Assembly: GCA_041664345.1 (NCBI GenBank)
Contig: JBAYKX010000014.1
Coordinates: 1 to 64,000 of the forward strand
From: GWE2-40-63 sp041664345
GTDB lineage: Bacteria; Bacteroidota; Bacteroidia; Bacteroidales; SZUA-534
DNA length: 64,000 nucleotides
Reading direction: 5' to 3'
Part shown: positions 1 through 8,502 of the stretch, one piece after another
Numbering within the stretch: the stretch's first letter is position 1
Layout of the letters: each line of letters begins with the position of its first letter
Position numbers and translations under genes: made by a program
Notes under the pieces: generated by a model
Told to the model about the DNA's origin: nothing
Database searches by the model: none
The model's input: only the letters and a program-made list of their open reading frames with translations

Positions 1-177
1 AAAAACCACCAACAAAGCCTTCTCTTAAATTAAAAAGAGCAGCCAAACTTTGTAAAAATTCACAAGAACGAAGATTAAACAGAAATTACCGTTAGTGTAA
101 TTTTCAATTTAGAAATTTAGGTAATATATAAATCTATTAAAAACAAAATTTTCCTCAATTTGAACTTCAATTTGTAT

Positions 178-1404
178 ATGAAAAATGCACTTTTATTCTT
201 TACCGTAATTATTGCTTTGCTAACGTTTAATTATTCAAATGCCCAAAATGATTATAAAAAAGGTTATATAATTACCTTTTCCAATGATACTATTTATGGC
301 TCTATTAATCTAAAATCGAATACCCAAAACAGTAAAGAATGTGAATTTAAAAAATCGTTGGAAGCAAGCTCTGAAATATTCTCACCTGAGGATTTACTAG
401 CTTATCGAATTGAAGAAAGCAAATATTATGTCTCAAAAAACATTCAACTCGATAGCACTTTGAGAAAAGTGTTTTTAGAGTTTTTGCTCGATGGCATAGT
501 TGATCTTTACTATTATAAGGAATCTCAAAAAGAATACTTCTTTTTAGAAAAAGATGGCACCCTTTATCGGTTAAACAACAACAAAAAAGAAATTTATCGA
601 AAAGAAGGAGTATATGTGCAAAACTCAAATCAATATATTGGAGTCTTGAACTATACTTTTCAGGATAGTCCGGAAATGAGTGATAAAATAAAAAATACAA
701 ATTTTGATTACAAATCGCTTATAAATATTACAAAAGACTATCACGAAAGCGTTTGCAATGACTATGAATGCATTGATTATTCCCGATCTACTAAACGACA
801 TATTTATATTGAACCAACCTTAGGAATTATTAATTCTTGGATGGGTATTCAAACATCAAATGACTATTCAATGGATACAAAACCTGTGGTTGGGGTTAAT
901 TTCCGATTTTCATCAATAATTAGCCGCGCAGCATGGAACTACACAATAGGAGCCAATTATTCTACCAATGATTTTTATGGCGATTATACTAACGGTTTAT
1001 TTTACGAGGGCATAAGTCGCATTGATATGAACTATTCCATTCTTCGCATTCCATTGATTGTGGATTTTACTTTTCCTGGAAGTAAATTTCATCCCTTGAT
1101 TTCTCTTGGATACAATAATGTGATTATTATAAATCCAAGCTACAAAATTCACAATATTGTTTCTTTTATTTCTGATGGTGAACTGGTTAAAACTGAAACC
1201 TCTGAAATTCGCAGCAATTTCAGGACTTATCAATATGGGTTTATGGTTGGTACCGGATTCCGGTATAGTATCAATCAGCGTTCACAGCTCACAATGAAAG
1301 CTGATTTTGAATACCGTATGCCTTCATCAAAATATGGCTACTTTTTAGATTATCATTATGTCTTATCTATGATGTTAAATTTGGGTTATAGTTATAGCCT
1401 ATAG
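178..1404 (+). CDS. secreted beta-barrel-like protein of unknown function
   Basis: I do not recognise a named family. An ATG at 178 gives about 408 residues starting MKNALLFF, followed by a hydrophobic stretch ending in NAQ, a typical signal peptide. A TTG 18 bases upstream also keeps the frame open, but the ATG places the signal peptide better. The mature N-terminal half is polar and charged. The second half, from about residue 215, alternates aromatic and hydrophobic residues and contains short tracts such as FRFSSI, YGFMVGTGFRY and MLNLGYSYSL, as in Bacteroidota outer membrane beta-barrels of the PorT-like type. The C-terminus ends in an aromatic-rich strand. Location in the outer membrane is an inference. 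It stands alone; the next gene starts 287 bases later and may have its own promoter. Confidence 0.6.
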   Translation: MKNALLFFTVIIALLTFNYSNAQNDYKKGYIITFSNDTIYGSINLKSNTQNSKECEFKKSLEASSEIFSPEDLLAYRIEESKYYVSKNIQLDSTLRKVFLEFLLDGIVDLYYYKESQKEYFFLEKDGTLYRLNNNKKEIYRKEGVYVQNSNQYIGVLNYTFQDSPEMSDKIKNTNFDYKSLINITKDYHESVCNDYECIDYSRSTKRHIYIEPTLGIINSWMGIQTSNDYSMDTKPVVGVNFRFSSIISRAAWNYTIGANYSTNDFYGDYTNGLFYEGISRIDMNYSILRIPLIVDFTFPGSKFHPLISLGYNNVIIINPSYKIHNIVSFISDGELVKTETSEIRSNFRTYQYGFMVGTGFRYSINQRSQLTMKADFEYRMPSSKYGYFLDYHYVLSMMLNLGYSYSL

Positions 1405-1691
1405 TTGTTGAAAGTTTAGTTTTTCTTGAAACAATTCTTCCAATCCTTCTTTTGAGTTTGATTTGAAATGGCACTTATAGTATCCTAAATTCCAAAAATT
1501 CAGATAAATAGTATAACCTGAAAATAAAAGCGTAACTTGCCAGAAATTCAGATTTAAGAATTTGCGCTTATATTTACTAATATCCCTCTCTCTTTTAGTT
1601 CATCACGGCTCACCTTTTTAAATCATACTATTAATCTACCGAATGAAAAATTGATTGCTAACTAACAGGAAAGAGTACAAAAAAGAAGTAA

Positions 1692-2558
1692 ATGCGGCAG
1701 CTAAAAATTACAAAACAAATAACCAATCGTTCCGAAGATTCTATTAATCGCTATTTTCAGGAGATTAACAAATATCCGATGATTACAGCCGAAGAGGAAG
1801 CCGAATTAGCGGAACGTATCAGGGGTGGCGATACTACTGCTCTTAATAAACTGGTTGTTGCAAACTTGCGCTTTGTAGTTTCGGTAGCTAAACATTTTCA
1901 AAATCAGGGGTTGCCTTTTTCCGATTTAATTAATGAAGGGAATTGTGGTCTGGTAAAAGCAGCCAGCAAATTTGACGAAACCCGCGGTTTTAAATTCATC
2001 TCCTATGCCGTGTGGTGGATCCGCCAGTCAATAATTCAAGCGCTTTCTGAACAAACCCGTATTGTGCGTTTGCCGCTAAACCGACTTTCATCGATTAATA
2101 AAATTACCAGGGCTATTCCTTATTTAGAACAGGAATATGAAAGAGAACCAACCGATGATGAAATTGCCGCTTATCTTGAATTGGGTAACGAAGAGGTAAA
2201 AATAGCCAATGACATAAAAAAACGTCATGTCTCTTTTGATATGCCCCTTTCATCAGATAGCGATAATGAGTTCAATTTGTACGATGTTATTCAAACAGGA
2301 AATATACCAGCACCGGATAACCACAGTTTGAATGAGTCGCTATCAACTAATGTATTTAGGGCTTTAGGCAAGTTGAGTTTGCGGGAAGCCGAAATATTGA
2401 CCATGTCGTTTGGATTGTGCAGTACTCCCATGTATTCGTTACACGACATTGCCATAAAATACGATATGTCATCGGAGCGCATCCGACAAATAAAGAGTCG
2501 CAGTTTATTGAAATTAAAACACTTATTGCACGGAAAACACACATTTTTAGAATATTAA
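1692..2558 (+). CDS. sigma-70 family RNA polymerase sigma factor, divergent RpoD/SigA-like paralogue
   Basis: This 288-residue protein has the compact layout of the Bacteroidota primary sigma factor: it starts MRQLKITKQITNR, then region 1.2 (about residues 17-50), region 2 with DLINEGNCGLVKAA and the tryptophan-rich YAVWWIRQSI, region 3, and a region 4 helix-turn-helix near the C-terminus (SSERIRQIKSRSLLKLK). It differs from the housekeeping protein as I know it. The usual long conserved region 4 (FFGIG, LEEIG, LTRERVRQI) is replaced by MSFGLCSTP and a shortened, divergent tail, and NLGLIKA is NCGLVKA. I infer a secondary sigma factor rather than the main RpoD. It lies 48 bases upstream of a cold-shock-domain gene and near rubrerythrin, consistent with a stress role. 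Confidence 0.85.
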   Translation: MRQLKITKQITNRSEDSINRYFQEINKYPMITAEEEAELAERIRGGDTTALNKLVVANLRFVVSVAKHFQNQGLPFSDLINEGNCGLVKAASKFDETRGFKFISYAVWWIRQSIIQALSEQTRIVRLPLNRLSSINKITRAIPYLEQEYEREPTDDEIAAYLELGNEEVKIANDIKKRHVSFDMPLSSDSDNEFNLYDVIQTGNIPAPDNHSLNESLSTNVFRALGKLSLREAEILTMSFGLCSTPMYSLHDIAIKYDMSSERIRQIKSRSLLKLKHLLHGKHTFLEY

Positions 2559-2606
2559 TAGGCAACTAATTGGTATAATAATTAACAACTAAACAAAAAT
2601 AAAGCT

Positions 2607-3143
2607 ATGGGTAGATCTCAAGAATCATTTAACAAAAAAGAAGTCAAAAACAAAAAAGACAAAAAAAGAAAAGAAAAAGAAAAGAAAAAATTGGCCCGGA
2701 AAGACAATGAGAAAAAAGGTGGCCTGGAAGATAATTATGCTTATGTTGATGAAAACGGAATGCTTACCTCAACGCCTCCTGATCCTAAACTGAAGCAGGA
2801 TATTAAATTGGAAGATATTGTAATTAGTATCCCTAAACGCGATGCCTCTGAAAAAGCCGACCCCATAAGAAAAGGGGTAGTGACCTTTTTTAACGATTCA
2901 AAAGGGTTTGGTTTTATTCGCGATATGGAAACACAGGAAAGTGTTTTTGTACACGTGAACAACTTATTGGAAGAAATTAAGGAAAACAACATGGTTACCT
3001 TTGAAGTAGTGCCCGGACAAAAAGGTCCAACGGCCGTTCAAGTAAAGCTTTTTAAGAAACCCGAAGCAGTTAAAGTTACCCCCCAAATAGTTGTTGACGA
3101 AAAAGTAGCCGACGCTACTGATACTGAAATTGACCCTAGTTAA
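2607..3143 (+). CDS. cold-shock-domain protein with lysine-rich N-terminus
   Basis: The protein has 178 residues. Residues 1-40 are almost entirely Lys, Glu and Asn and probably disordered or nucleic-acid binding. A short conserved linker containing YVDENGML and STPPDP follows. Residues about 88-150 form a single cold-shock domain with the RNA-binding motifs KGFGFI (RNP1) and VFVHV (RNP2). This domain binds single-stranded RNA or DNA and acts in the cytoplasm as an RNA chaperone. The layout with a long charged N-terminus is a familiar Bacteroidota type, larger than the ~70-residue CspA. It sits 48 bases after the sigma factor and may be co-transcribed with it. A strong terminator follows at 3181. 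Confidence 0.88.
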   Translation: MGRSQESFNKKEVKNKKDKKRKEKEKKKLARKDNEKKGGLEDNYAYVDENGMLTSTPPDPKLKQDIKLEDIVISIPKRDASEKADPIRKGVVTFFNDSKGFGFIRDMETQESVFVHVNNLLEEIKENNMVTFEVVPGQKGPTAVQVKLFKKPEAVKVTPQIVVDEKVADATDTEIDPS

Positions 3144-3180
3144 TTGCTTTTGTTTTTTGTCAACTTCCTTGTAGTAAAAA

Positions 3181-3235
3181 CCAGGATGCATTTAGAATCA
3201 GATTTATACTGATTTAAATGCATCCTGATATTTTT
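3181..3235 (+). terminator. rho-independent terminator after the cold-shock gene
   Basis: The arms CAGGATGCATTTA and TAAATGCATCCTG pair across a loop and are followed by ATATTTTT. The position 37 bases after the stop codon fits a terminator of the sigma factor/cold-shock unit. Confidence 0.75.
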
Positions 3236-3298
3236 CGTTGGTGTATTTCGATAAATACATCTTAAAAAATCCTTATATTTATACACCGATTATCCGCA

Positions 3299-3366
3299 AG
3301 TCAGGGTTTGACTTATTGAAAAACAGCACATTGACGAAAAAGGCAGAAATTAGTCAAGCCCTGACT
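3299..3366. repeat. 68-bp palindromic element, copy 1 (AGTCAGGG family)
   Basis: The ends AGTCAGGGTTTGACT and AGTCAAGCCCTGACT are inverted repeats of about 15 bp enclosing a 38-bp AT-rich centre. A second element of 67 bp with the same arm pattern is at 10150-10216, while the centres differ. This suggests a dispersed REP- or MITE-like family. It lies in the leader region of the flavin reductase gene, 30 bases before its start, so it could also form a hairpin in that mRNA. Confidence 0.65.
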
Positions 3367-3395
3367 AACATATACTCTGACTAAATTCATTTTTT

Positions 3396-4073
3396 ATGAT
3401 AGATTTTAAAGCACTGTTTAAAATTACATACGGACTTTATGTGGTAAGCTCCGGCGACAAAATCCGTGGAAACGGGTTTATTTCAAATACCGTGTTTCAG
3501 GTTACATCAGAACCCGCCGTTTTTGCGGCCAGTTGCAATAAAAAGAACTTTACCTGTCAATTGATTGAAAAGACGGGACGTTTTGCAGTTACAGTGTTGC
3601 ACCCGCAAACCGACCCTGAAATAATCAGTAAGTTTGGCTATAAAAGTGGCTCCGATTTCAACAAACTTTCCGGTATGGACGTCAAATATGGTGAAACGGG
3701 TGTTCCCATCATCCTTAATGGAGGCATAGCCTATTTGGAATGCAACGTAATTCAAAAAATAGATGTGGGAACCCATTGGCTCTTTATTGGTGAATTAATG
3801 AATGCTCAGCTATTGGATGATTCAAAAGACCCTTTGACTTACGCATTTTATCGGCAGGTTTTAAAAGGAGTGGCACCCAAAAATGCCCCAACCTACATTG
3901 ACCCATCGAAATTTGAAACCAAACAGGAACCCACCAAATCGGGTCGGCACCGGTGCACCCTTTGCGGACATATTCACGATGATTCTGTTGAAGACACAAA
4001 ATTTGACGATTTACCCAAGAATTGGGTTTGTCCGGTCTGCTCTGCTGAAAAAGAATTCTTTACTGAAATTTAA
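3396..4073 (+). CDS. flavin reductase-rubredoxin fusion (high-molecular-weight rubredoxin)
   Basis: The protein has 225 residues in two parts. Residues 1-165 are a flavin reductase-like FMN-binding split barrel (KITYGLYVVSS, GFISNTVFQV, FAVTVL). Residues about 183-223 are a rubredoxin domain with the iron ligands in CTLCGH and CPVCSAEKEFF. Known relatives, called high-molecular-weight rubredoxin, pass electrons from NAD(P)H through FMN to the rubredoxin iron and onward to oxygen- or peroxide-reducing proteins in anaerobes. The rubrerythrin gene starts 21 bases downstream, so the pair likely forms an electron donor and peroxidase unit. An anaerobic or microaerophilic lifestyle is implied. Confidence 0.88.
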   Translation: MIDFKALFKITYGLYVVSSGDKIRGNGFISNTVFQVTSEPAVFAASCNKKNFTCQLIEKTGRFAVTVLHPQTDPEIISKFGYKSGSDFNKLSGMDVKYGETGVPIILNGGIAYLECNVIQKIDVGTHWLFIGELMNAQLLDDSKDPLTYAFYRQVLKGVAPKNAPTYIDPSKFETKQEPTKSGRHRCTLCGHIHDDSVEDTKFDDLPKNWVCPVCSAEKEFFTEI

Positions 4074-4094
4074 CCTTATAAAATAATATACATC

Positions 4095-4673
4095 ATGTTA
4101 AAAACAATAAAAGGATCAAAAACAGAGCAAAACTTATTAAAAGCTTTTGCCGGCGAATCGCAAGCCAGGAACCGTTATGAGTTTTTTGCTAGTGTTGCAA
4201 AAAAAGAAGGTTACGAACAAATTGCCGCTATTTTTCAGGAAACAGCCAATCAAGAAAAAGAACACGCCAAACGGTTTTTTAAATTTTTGGAAGGTGGAAT
4301 GACTGAAATAACAGCCAGTTATCCGGCTGGAATTATTGGCACCACCGCCGAAAACCTTAAGGCTGCCGCCGAAGGTGAAAACGAAGAGTGGACTGCCCTG
4401 TATCCCGAGTTTTCAGAAATAGCCAAAGAAGAAGGTTTCCCTGAAGTAGCTGTTGCATTTAAAATGATTGCCAAAGTAGAAGCAGAGCATGAACGCCGGT
4501 ATTTAAAACTTTTGCAGAATATATCGGAAGATAAAGTGTTTATGAAAGACGGTAAAGTGTGGTGGAAATGCTTGAATTGTGGATATGTTTACGAATCGGT
4601 TAAAGCTTTGGAAACCTGCCCAGCCTGTTTGCACCCAAAAGCTTTTATGCAATTGAAGGAAGAGAATTATTAA
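4095..4673 (+). CDS. rbr: rubrerythrin
   Basis: This is a 192-residue, full-length rubrerythrin. Residues 1-140 form the ferritin-like four-helix diiron domain, with the helix motifs FAGESQARNRYEFF, ANQEKEHAKRFF and KVEAEHERRYL carrying the Glu and His ligands. Residues 155-190 form a rubredoxin-like domain with CLNCGYVY and CPACLHPKAF. The family reduces hydrogen peroxide to water in the cytoplasm using electrons from rubredoxin or flavin reductase, here probably the product of the adjacent upstream gene. A hairpin terminator follows at 4699. A decayed copy of the 3' end, including that terminator, lies at 6364-6630. Confidence 0.95.
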   Translation: MLKTIKGSKTEQNLLKAFAGESQARNRYEFFASVAKKEGYEQIAAIFQETANQEKEHAKRFFKFLEGGMTEITASYPAGIIGTTAENLKAAAEGENEEWTALYPEFSEIAKEEGFPEVAVAFKMIAKVEAEHERRYLKLLQNISEDKVFMKDGKVWWKCLNCGYVYESVKALETCPACLHPKAFMQLKEENY

Positions 4674-4698
4674 CGCACTAGATATTTTATTTTAATGG

Positions 4699-4731
4699 AG
4701 CCCAGTAATGCATCTGGGCTTTTTTTTTTTT
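4699..4731 (+). terminator. rho-independent terminator of rbr
   Basis: AGCCCAG, loop TAATGCAT, CTGGGCT and a run of eleven or more T. It closes the flavin reductase-rubrerythrin unit before the converging gene at 4763. Confidence 0.9.
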
Positions 4732-4762
4732 GTGATGGCCTACTACTTAAAAAATAGTTGCT

Positions 4763-5968
4763 TTAATTCTTCCAGATTTTCCGTTTTGCTGTATAAAGAT
4801 AAATAGTTATCACCACAAAAATTAGATTTACAATACCCAGTACTCCATATTCATCGTACTTTTGAGATAATGCTTTGCCTATTAAATCCGATGAATTTCC
4901 AGCAAATAAAAACACCAAAATTACCATGAATGCTATATAAATTGGCCTTGGATAAACAGTTAACTGAAAAATAAGCATTGCCAAAATTGGCAATGAAAAC
5001 AAAAAGTGCTCCGTATCGGTGCCTAAACAACTTGGAACTAATGCTACTAAAATAAAAATATTCATCACCATCCACGATAATCCATCGTTGGTATTAACCT
5101 CCTTTTTTTGAGCGCGCTGGTGCATCCAAAATATTAGACCTGATAGAATCAGCGATATACCAAAAAACATATAAATATTTACCGAAGCTTTTAACTCAAC
5201 CCCAAAGTAGAGGTGTAGTAACCCTATGATATCATAATTTACATACCAATTTGATGAATGAAGGAAAAGTGTTTGCATCCATTCGGAATATAATCCAAAA
5301 CCTTTTTCAAAGCCAAATACAAAAAAGGAAATAATTATTAAAACTGCCCCGGTAATAAACCCACTAATGATTACTTTATATTGCTTAAAAAACAATAATG
5401 GAATAAAGGAAATTACAAAATAAGGTTTTGTTAATATAACCAAAGCTATTACAACTCCGGCAGTTATTTCCTTCTTTTCGAATAAAAGTTTCGATGCATA
5501 AATTATTAACATCAATAAAATCATATTTGTGTTGCCAAGGTGCAATTCGCGTCCAAGAAGAATCAAAATGCTAAGAAATACAGCAACCAGAGGTAGAATC
5601 TTTTTCGTGTTATATTCAATATATTTCTCATTTACCATTTGCCTTAACATTAATATTGCTGCAATGGTACTAATTGATATAATTATATATTGCAATATGG
5701 CAGCAACCTGAAATGAAAAAAGCTGAAATGGCATGAAAAAGAAGAGTGTAACAGGCGAATATTTATAAAAACCTCCTTCTAATCCAAAAGCCACACCATA
5801 TACCTGTTCATTGTTTAATAATGCTTTTGCAGCCAAATAAAATACCTTAAAATCATTTAACCAAAACCGCCCGTTATTAAGCTCCGCCGCCAGAAAAGCA
5901 CCTAAAATAAATGACACAATTACAATAAACCAACGTGCAGTCCTATCTTTTAAAAAATGAATGTTCAT
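4763..5968 (-). CDS. GT87-type (DUF2029) integral membrane glycosyltransferase
   Basis: The protein has 401 residues and about ten predicted membrane spans. An N-terminal span is followed by a periplasmic loop with LNDFKVFYLAAKALLNN and YKYSPVTLFFFMPF. This loop has the Asp-Phe...Tyr-Ser-Pro pattern seen in GT87/DUF2029 mannosyltransferase-like proteins, which take lipid-linked sugar donors on the periplasmic side of the inner membrane. The acceptor cannot be told from the sequence. It is a single gene converging on rbr. The start at 5968 is the first ATG and is followed by a short basic segment and the first span. Confidence 0.75.
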   Translation of the reverse strand: MNIHFLKDRTARWFIVIVSFILGAFLAAELNNGRFWLNDFKVFYLAAKALLNNEQVYGVAFGLEGGFYKYSPVTLFFFMPFQLFSFQVAAILQYIIISISTIAAILMLRQMVNEKYIEYNTKKILPLVAVFLSILILLGRELHLGNTNMILLMLIIYASKLLFEKKEITAGVVIALVILTKPYFVISFIPLLFFKQYKVIISGFITGAVLIIISFFVFGFEKGFGLYSEWMQTLFLHSSNWYVNYDIIGLLHLYFGVELKASVNIYMFFGISLILSGLIFWMHQRAQKKEVNTNDGLSWMVMNIFILVALVPSCLGTDTEHFLFSLPILAMLIFQLTVYPRPIYIAFMVILVFLFAGNSSDLIGKALSQKYDEYGVLGIVNLIFVVITIYLYTAKRKIWKN

Positions 5969-6035
5969 GGTATTTTTTTTTCAAAGATATTAATTTTCGT
6001 TACATCTGTACCAAGTGTTGTTTCGTGCTACAGTA

Positions 6036-6212
6036 CAAACGCATTTAAAAAAATCCTGAAAGGATTTAACATGAATAGCCCCGGCTTTTAAGCCGGGGTA
6101 TATGAATTTGCAGTATAAAATCGGCGCAAGCAGTTTAGATTTATTGAAATGATGTACAATACATGCGCCGAGAATGGTATTTCAAATTTCGGTTCTTAAA
6201 TGCAGTTGCCCT
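6036..6212 (+). repeat. interspersed palindromic repeat of about 175 bp, copy 1
   Basis: The segment contains, in order, a hairpin AATCCTGAAAGGATT, a GC-rich hairpin CCCCGGCTTTTAAGCCGGGG, the pair TCGGCGC/GCGCCGA about 40 bp apart, and the shared tail ATTTCAAATTTCGGTTCTTA. The outer ends GCATTTAA and TTAAATGC are inverted. A second copy in opposite orientation lies at 31885-32071 and matches over the whole length. No transposase is present. This is a non-autonomous element of the kind linked in Bacteroidota to IS200-like/RAYT transposases (that link is inference). The open frame running over 6163-6363 is part of the repeat and of its flank and is not a gene. Confidence 0.8.
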
Positions 6213-6363
6213 GTTTCGTGACCATTATCAAAAAGAGATACCAAACCAAACCTATTTGGTAAATAATATGTACGTGCAAACCTCCAACTGGCTTACCCTC
6301 AACCCAAATTGCACTCCGAACCGTAATACAATTTACAATCAGAACCCAGTTCCGCAAGGATGA

Positions 6364-6571
6364 TGAAAGTCAGAGTAAGAGTAGAACATGAACGCCGTTA
6401 TTTAAAACTCTTGCAGAATATATTGGAAGATAAAGTGTTTATGAAAGACGGCAATATATAGTGGAAATGTTTAAATTGCGGGTATGTGTACCAATCGGTT
6501 AAGGCTTTGTAAATATGCCCTGCCTGGTTGAACCTTAAAGCTTTTATGCAAATGAAGGAAGATAATTATTT
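6364..6571 (+). pseudogene. decayed copy of the rubrerythrin 3' end
   Basis: The segment aligns without visible gaps to the last ~60 codons of rbr (about 4470-4673): AACATGAACGCCG, TTTAAAACT, AAAGTGTTTATGAAAGACGG and AAAGCTTTTATGCAA are shared. The rubredoxin part is destroyed. A TAG replaces the first codon of the WWKC region, a TAA interrupts the segment before the second Cys pair, and the second CxxC is lost because TGCCCAGCCTGT became TGCCCTGCCTGG. The original stop codon is also lost. No diiron domain is present upstream, so only the end of the gene was copied or survived. The downstream terminator is conserved too, which shows that the duplicated piece extended past the gene. Confidence 0.85.
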
Positions 6572-6601
6572 ATATGTAATGAAAATCTGATACTCCTTTA
6601 T

Positions 6602-6630
6602 AGCTCAGTAATATATCTGGGCTCTTTTTT
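6602..6630 (+). terminator. terminator copied with the rbr fragment
   Basis: AGCTCAG, loop TAATATAT, CTGGGCT and a T run. It matches the rbr terminator at 4699-4731 with few changes and lies at the same place relative to the pseudogene. It may insulate the transporter gene that starts at 6663. Confidence 0.75.
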
Positions 6631-6662
6631 AGCTAAGAATAATCAATAAACTCATTATTTTC

Positions 6663-8267
6663 ATGTCGCAAAAACGGAAAATCCCCCACACATTTGTCAT
6701 CATTTTTGCATTAATAGTTATAGCCGCAGTCGCATCATGGTTTGTTCAAGGTGGTGAATTCACCCGGGTTCAGAAGGTATTACCCGATGGTAGTTCAAAA
6801 ACCATAATTGAACCCGATTCCTATCAAATAGTTGGAAATCAGCCGCAGACCTGGCAAATATTTTCTGCCTTGTTCGAAGGTTTTGTCGATAAGGCCGACA
6901 TCATCATCTTTATTTTATTAATTGGCGGTGCTTTTTGGATTATGAATGAAAGCAAAGCCATTGATGTTTCCATTATAGCGTTTCTGAATTTAACCAAAAA
7001 ACTGGAACGGATTAGGTGGTTAAAAAAAATCGGGGTTAACAACATCATCATGATTTTGATTATGATTGTTTTCAGTCTTTTTGGCTCTGTATTTGGCATG
7101 AGCGAAGAAACCATTGCGTTTATTATTATTTTTGTTCCGTTGGCTATTAGCATGGGTTACGATTCCATTGTAGGCGTAAGCTTGTGTTTTATTGCAGCTG
7201 GACTGGGTTTTGCCGGAGCTACCTTGAATCCTTTTACCATTGGTATTGCACAGGGTTTATCCGATGTTCCTCTGTTTTCTGGCATTGAATACCGTTTGTT
7301 TAGCTGGGTGGTGATTTCAGCCGTGGGCATTTTCTTTATTTTGCGGTATGCCGCTAAAATTAAAAAAGACCCCACCAAATCATTGGTTTATGAAGATGAT
7401 GCTTACTGGCGCCATAAAAATTCGACGGATGAGAGTAAAATCAATTATGAAACACCAAAATCCGCATGGGTTACTTTTGGAATACTTGTTTTAGTTATGG
7501 GATTGTTTTCATTTTATCATCCCAAGTCCATCATGAGCATTGGTCAGGCCAAATTGGTAATGCCCATAGTTCCTTTCTTAACCGTACTGTTTGCATTTTC
7601 AAGTTATATGGCACTTCGTAAATCGGTTCATTTTTTTATCCTGAACTTATTCGTTTTTACCATTTTGTATTTGATTGTGGGTGTTATGGGCTATCATTGG
7701 TATGTGATGGAAATTGCCACCCTGTTTTTTGGTATGGGCATAGCCAGTGGTATTGCCATGAATTATTCGCCCAATAAAATTACTGATCTGTTTTTAGCAG
7801 GAGTTAAAGATATTCTTTCGGCAGCATTAATAGTTGGACTAGCAGGAGGAATTATTGTTGTTCTCCAGAATGGTAAGGTAATTGATCCCATGCTTCACAG
7901 TATAGCCGGAACCATGCAGAATGTTGGAAAATATGCCTCTTTAAGTATTATGTATGGTATTCAAACCCTCATTAATTTAGTAATGCCATCCGGTTCGGCC
8001 AAAGCGGCGTTAACCATGCCCATTATGGCTCCCTTTTCCGATTTAATAGGAGTTTCGCGTCAGGCTACCATTATGGCTTATCAGTTCGGCGATGGTTTTA
8101 CCAACATGATTACACCCACATCCGCTGTACTGATGGGTGTTTTGGGTGTTGCTAAAATACCGTTCGAGAAATGGGTTCGTTGGGTTTGGCCGTTGATATT
8201 GATTTTATTCTTTTTGGGATTCTTACTGCTGATACCAACCGTTGTAATGAATTTGAACGGGTTTTAA
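6663..8267 (+). CDS. YfcC/DcuC-family membrane transporter
   Basis: The protein has 534 residues and about 12 membrane spans. It starts with the typical KRKIPHTFVIIFALIVIA segment. A short extracytoplasmic part (VQGGEFTRVQ...IIEPDSYQ) follows, and then family segments such as FGSVFGMSEETIAFIIIFVPLA, GLGFAGATLNPFTIGIAQ and NLVMPSGSAKAALTMPIMAP. These match the YfcC branch of the C4-dicarboxylate anaerobic carrier (DcuC) superfamily, annotated as basic amino acid or dicarboxylate carriers. The substrate is not predictable here. It is probably a single gene; a short gene remnant lies just downstream. Confidence 0.85.
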   Translation: MSQKRKIPHTFVIIFALIVIAAVASWFVQGGEFTRVQKVLPDGSSKTIIEPDSYQIVGNQPQTWQIFSALFEGFVDKADIIIFILLIGGAFWIMNESKAIDVSIIAFLNLTKKLERIRWLKKIGVNNIIMILIMIVFSLFGSVFGMSEETIAFIIIFVPLAISMGYDSIVGVSLCFIAAGLGFAGATLNPFTIGIAQGLSDVPLFSGIEYRLFSWVVISAVGIFFILRYAAKIKKDPTKSLVYEDDAYWRHKNSTDESKINYETPKSAWVTFGILVLVMGLFSFYHPKSIMSIGQAKLVMPIVPFLTVLFAFSSYMALRKSVHFFILNLFVFTILYLIVGVMGYHWYVMEIATLFFGMGIASGIAMNYSPNKITDLFLAGVKDILSAALIVGLAGGIIVVLQNGKVIDPMLHSIAGTMQNVGKYASLSIMYGIQTLINLVMPSGSAKAALTMPIMAPFSDLIGVSRQATIMAYQFGDGFTNMITPTSAVLMGVLGVAKIPFEKWVRWVWPLILILFFLGFLLLIPTVVMNLNGF

Positions 8268-8300
8268 GAAAGAGGCACCTGTATTAATTGAAATGGCACT

Positions 8301-8393
8301 ATGAACGTTCCCACCAAATCGGGTATTGGCGTGGAAGTAACTATGAAAATGCTGCAAAAACTAACCTTACGGAGCGAAGTGTTTAAAATTTAA
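8301..8393 (+). pseudogene. possible 3' remnant of an enzyme gene
   Basis: A 30-codon open frame has protein-like composition and clean codon use (NVPTKSGIGVEV, LQKLTLRSEVF) but no start context and a stop just upstream in frame. The G-x-G-V-E-V pattern before a short helix recalls the C-terminal end of enolase-superfamily (mandelate racemase-like) enzymes, but this is only an impression. It could also be chance. It occupies the spacer between the YfcC transporter and pdxS. Confidence 0.25.
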
Positions 8394-8502
8394 CAGTTAT
8401 TTTATCAACGTTTATTTGCATCCAGTAAATCCATGCTATATAAATTGTAATTCTTTATCTTTTTTAACTAATTTTGCGCCGAAATATAAACCTAATTGTG
8501 AG

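Noticed and set aside
6163..6363. Open frame of 66 codons beside the YfcC transporter
   Set aside because: Its first third lies inside the interspersed repeat and the rest has a random-looking composition; no signal, motif or start context.
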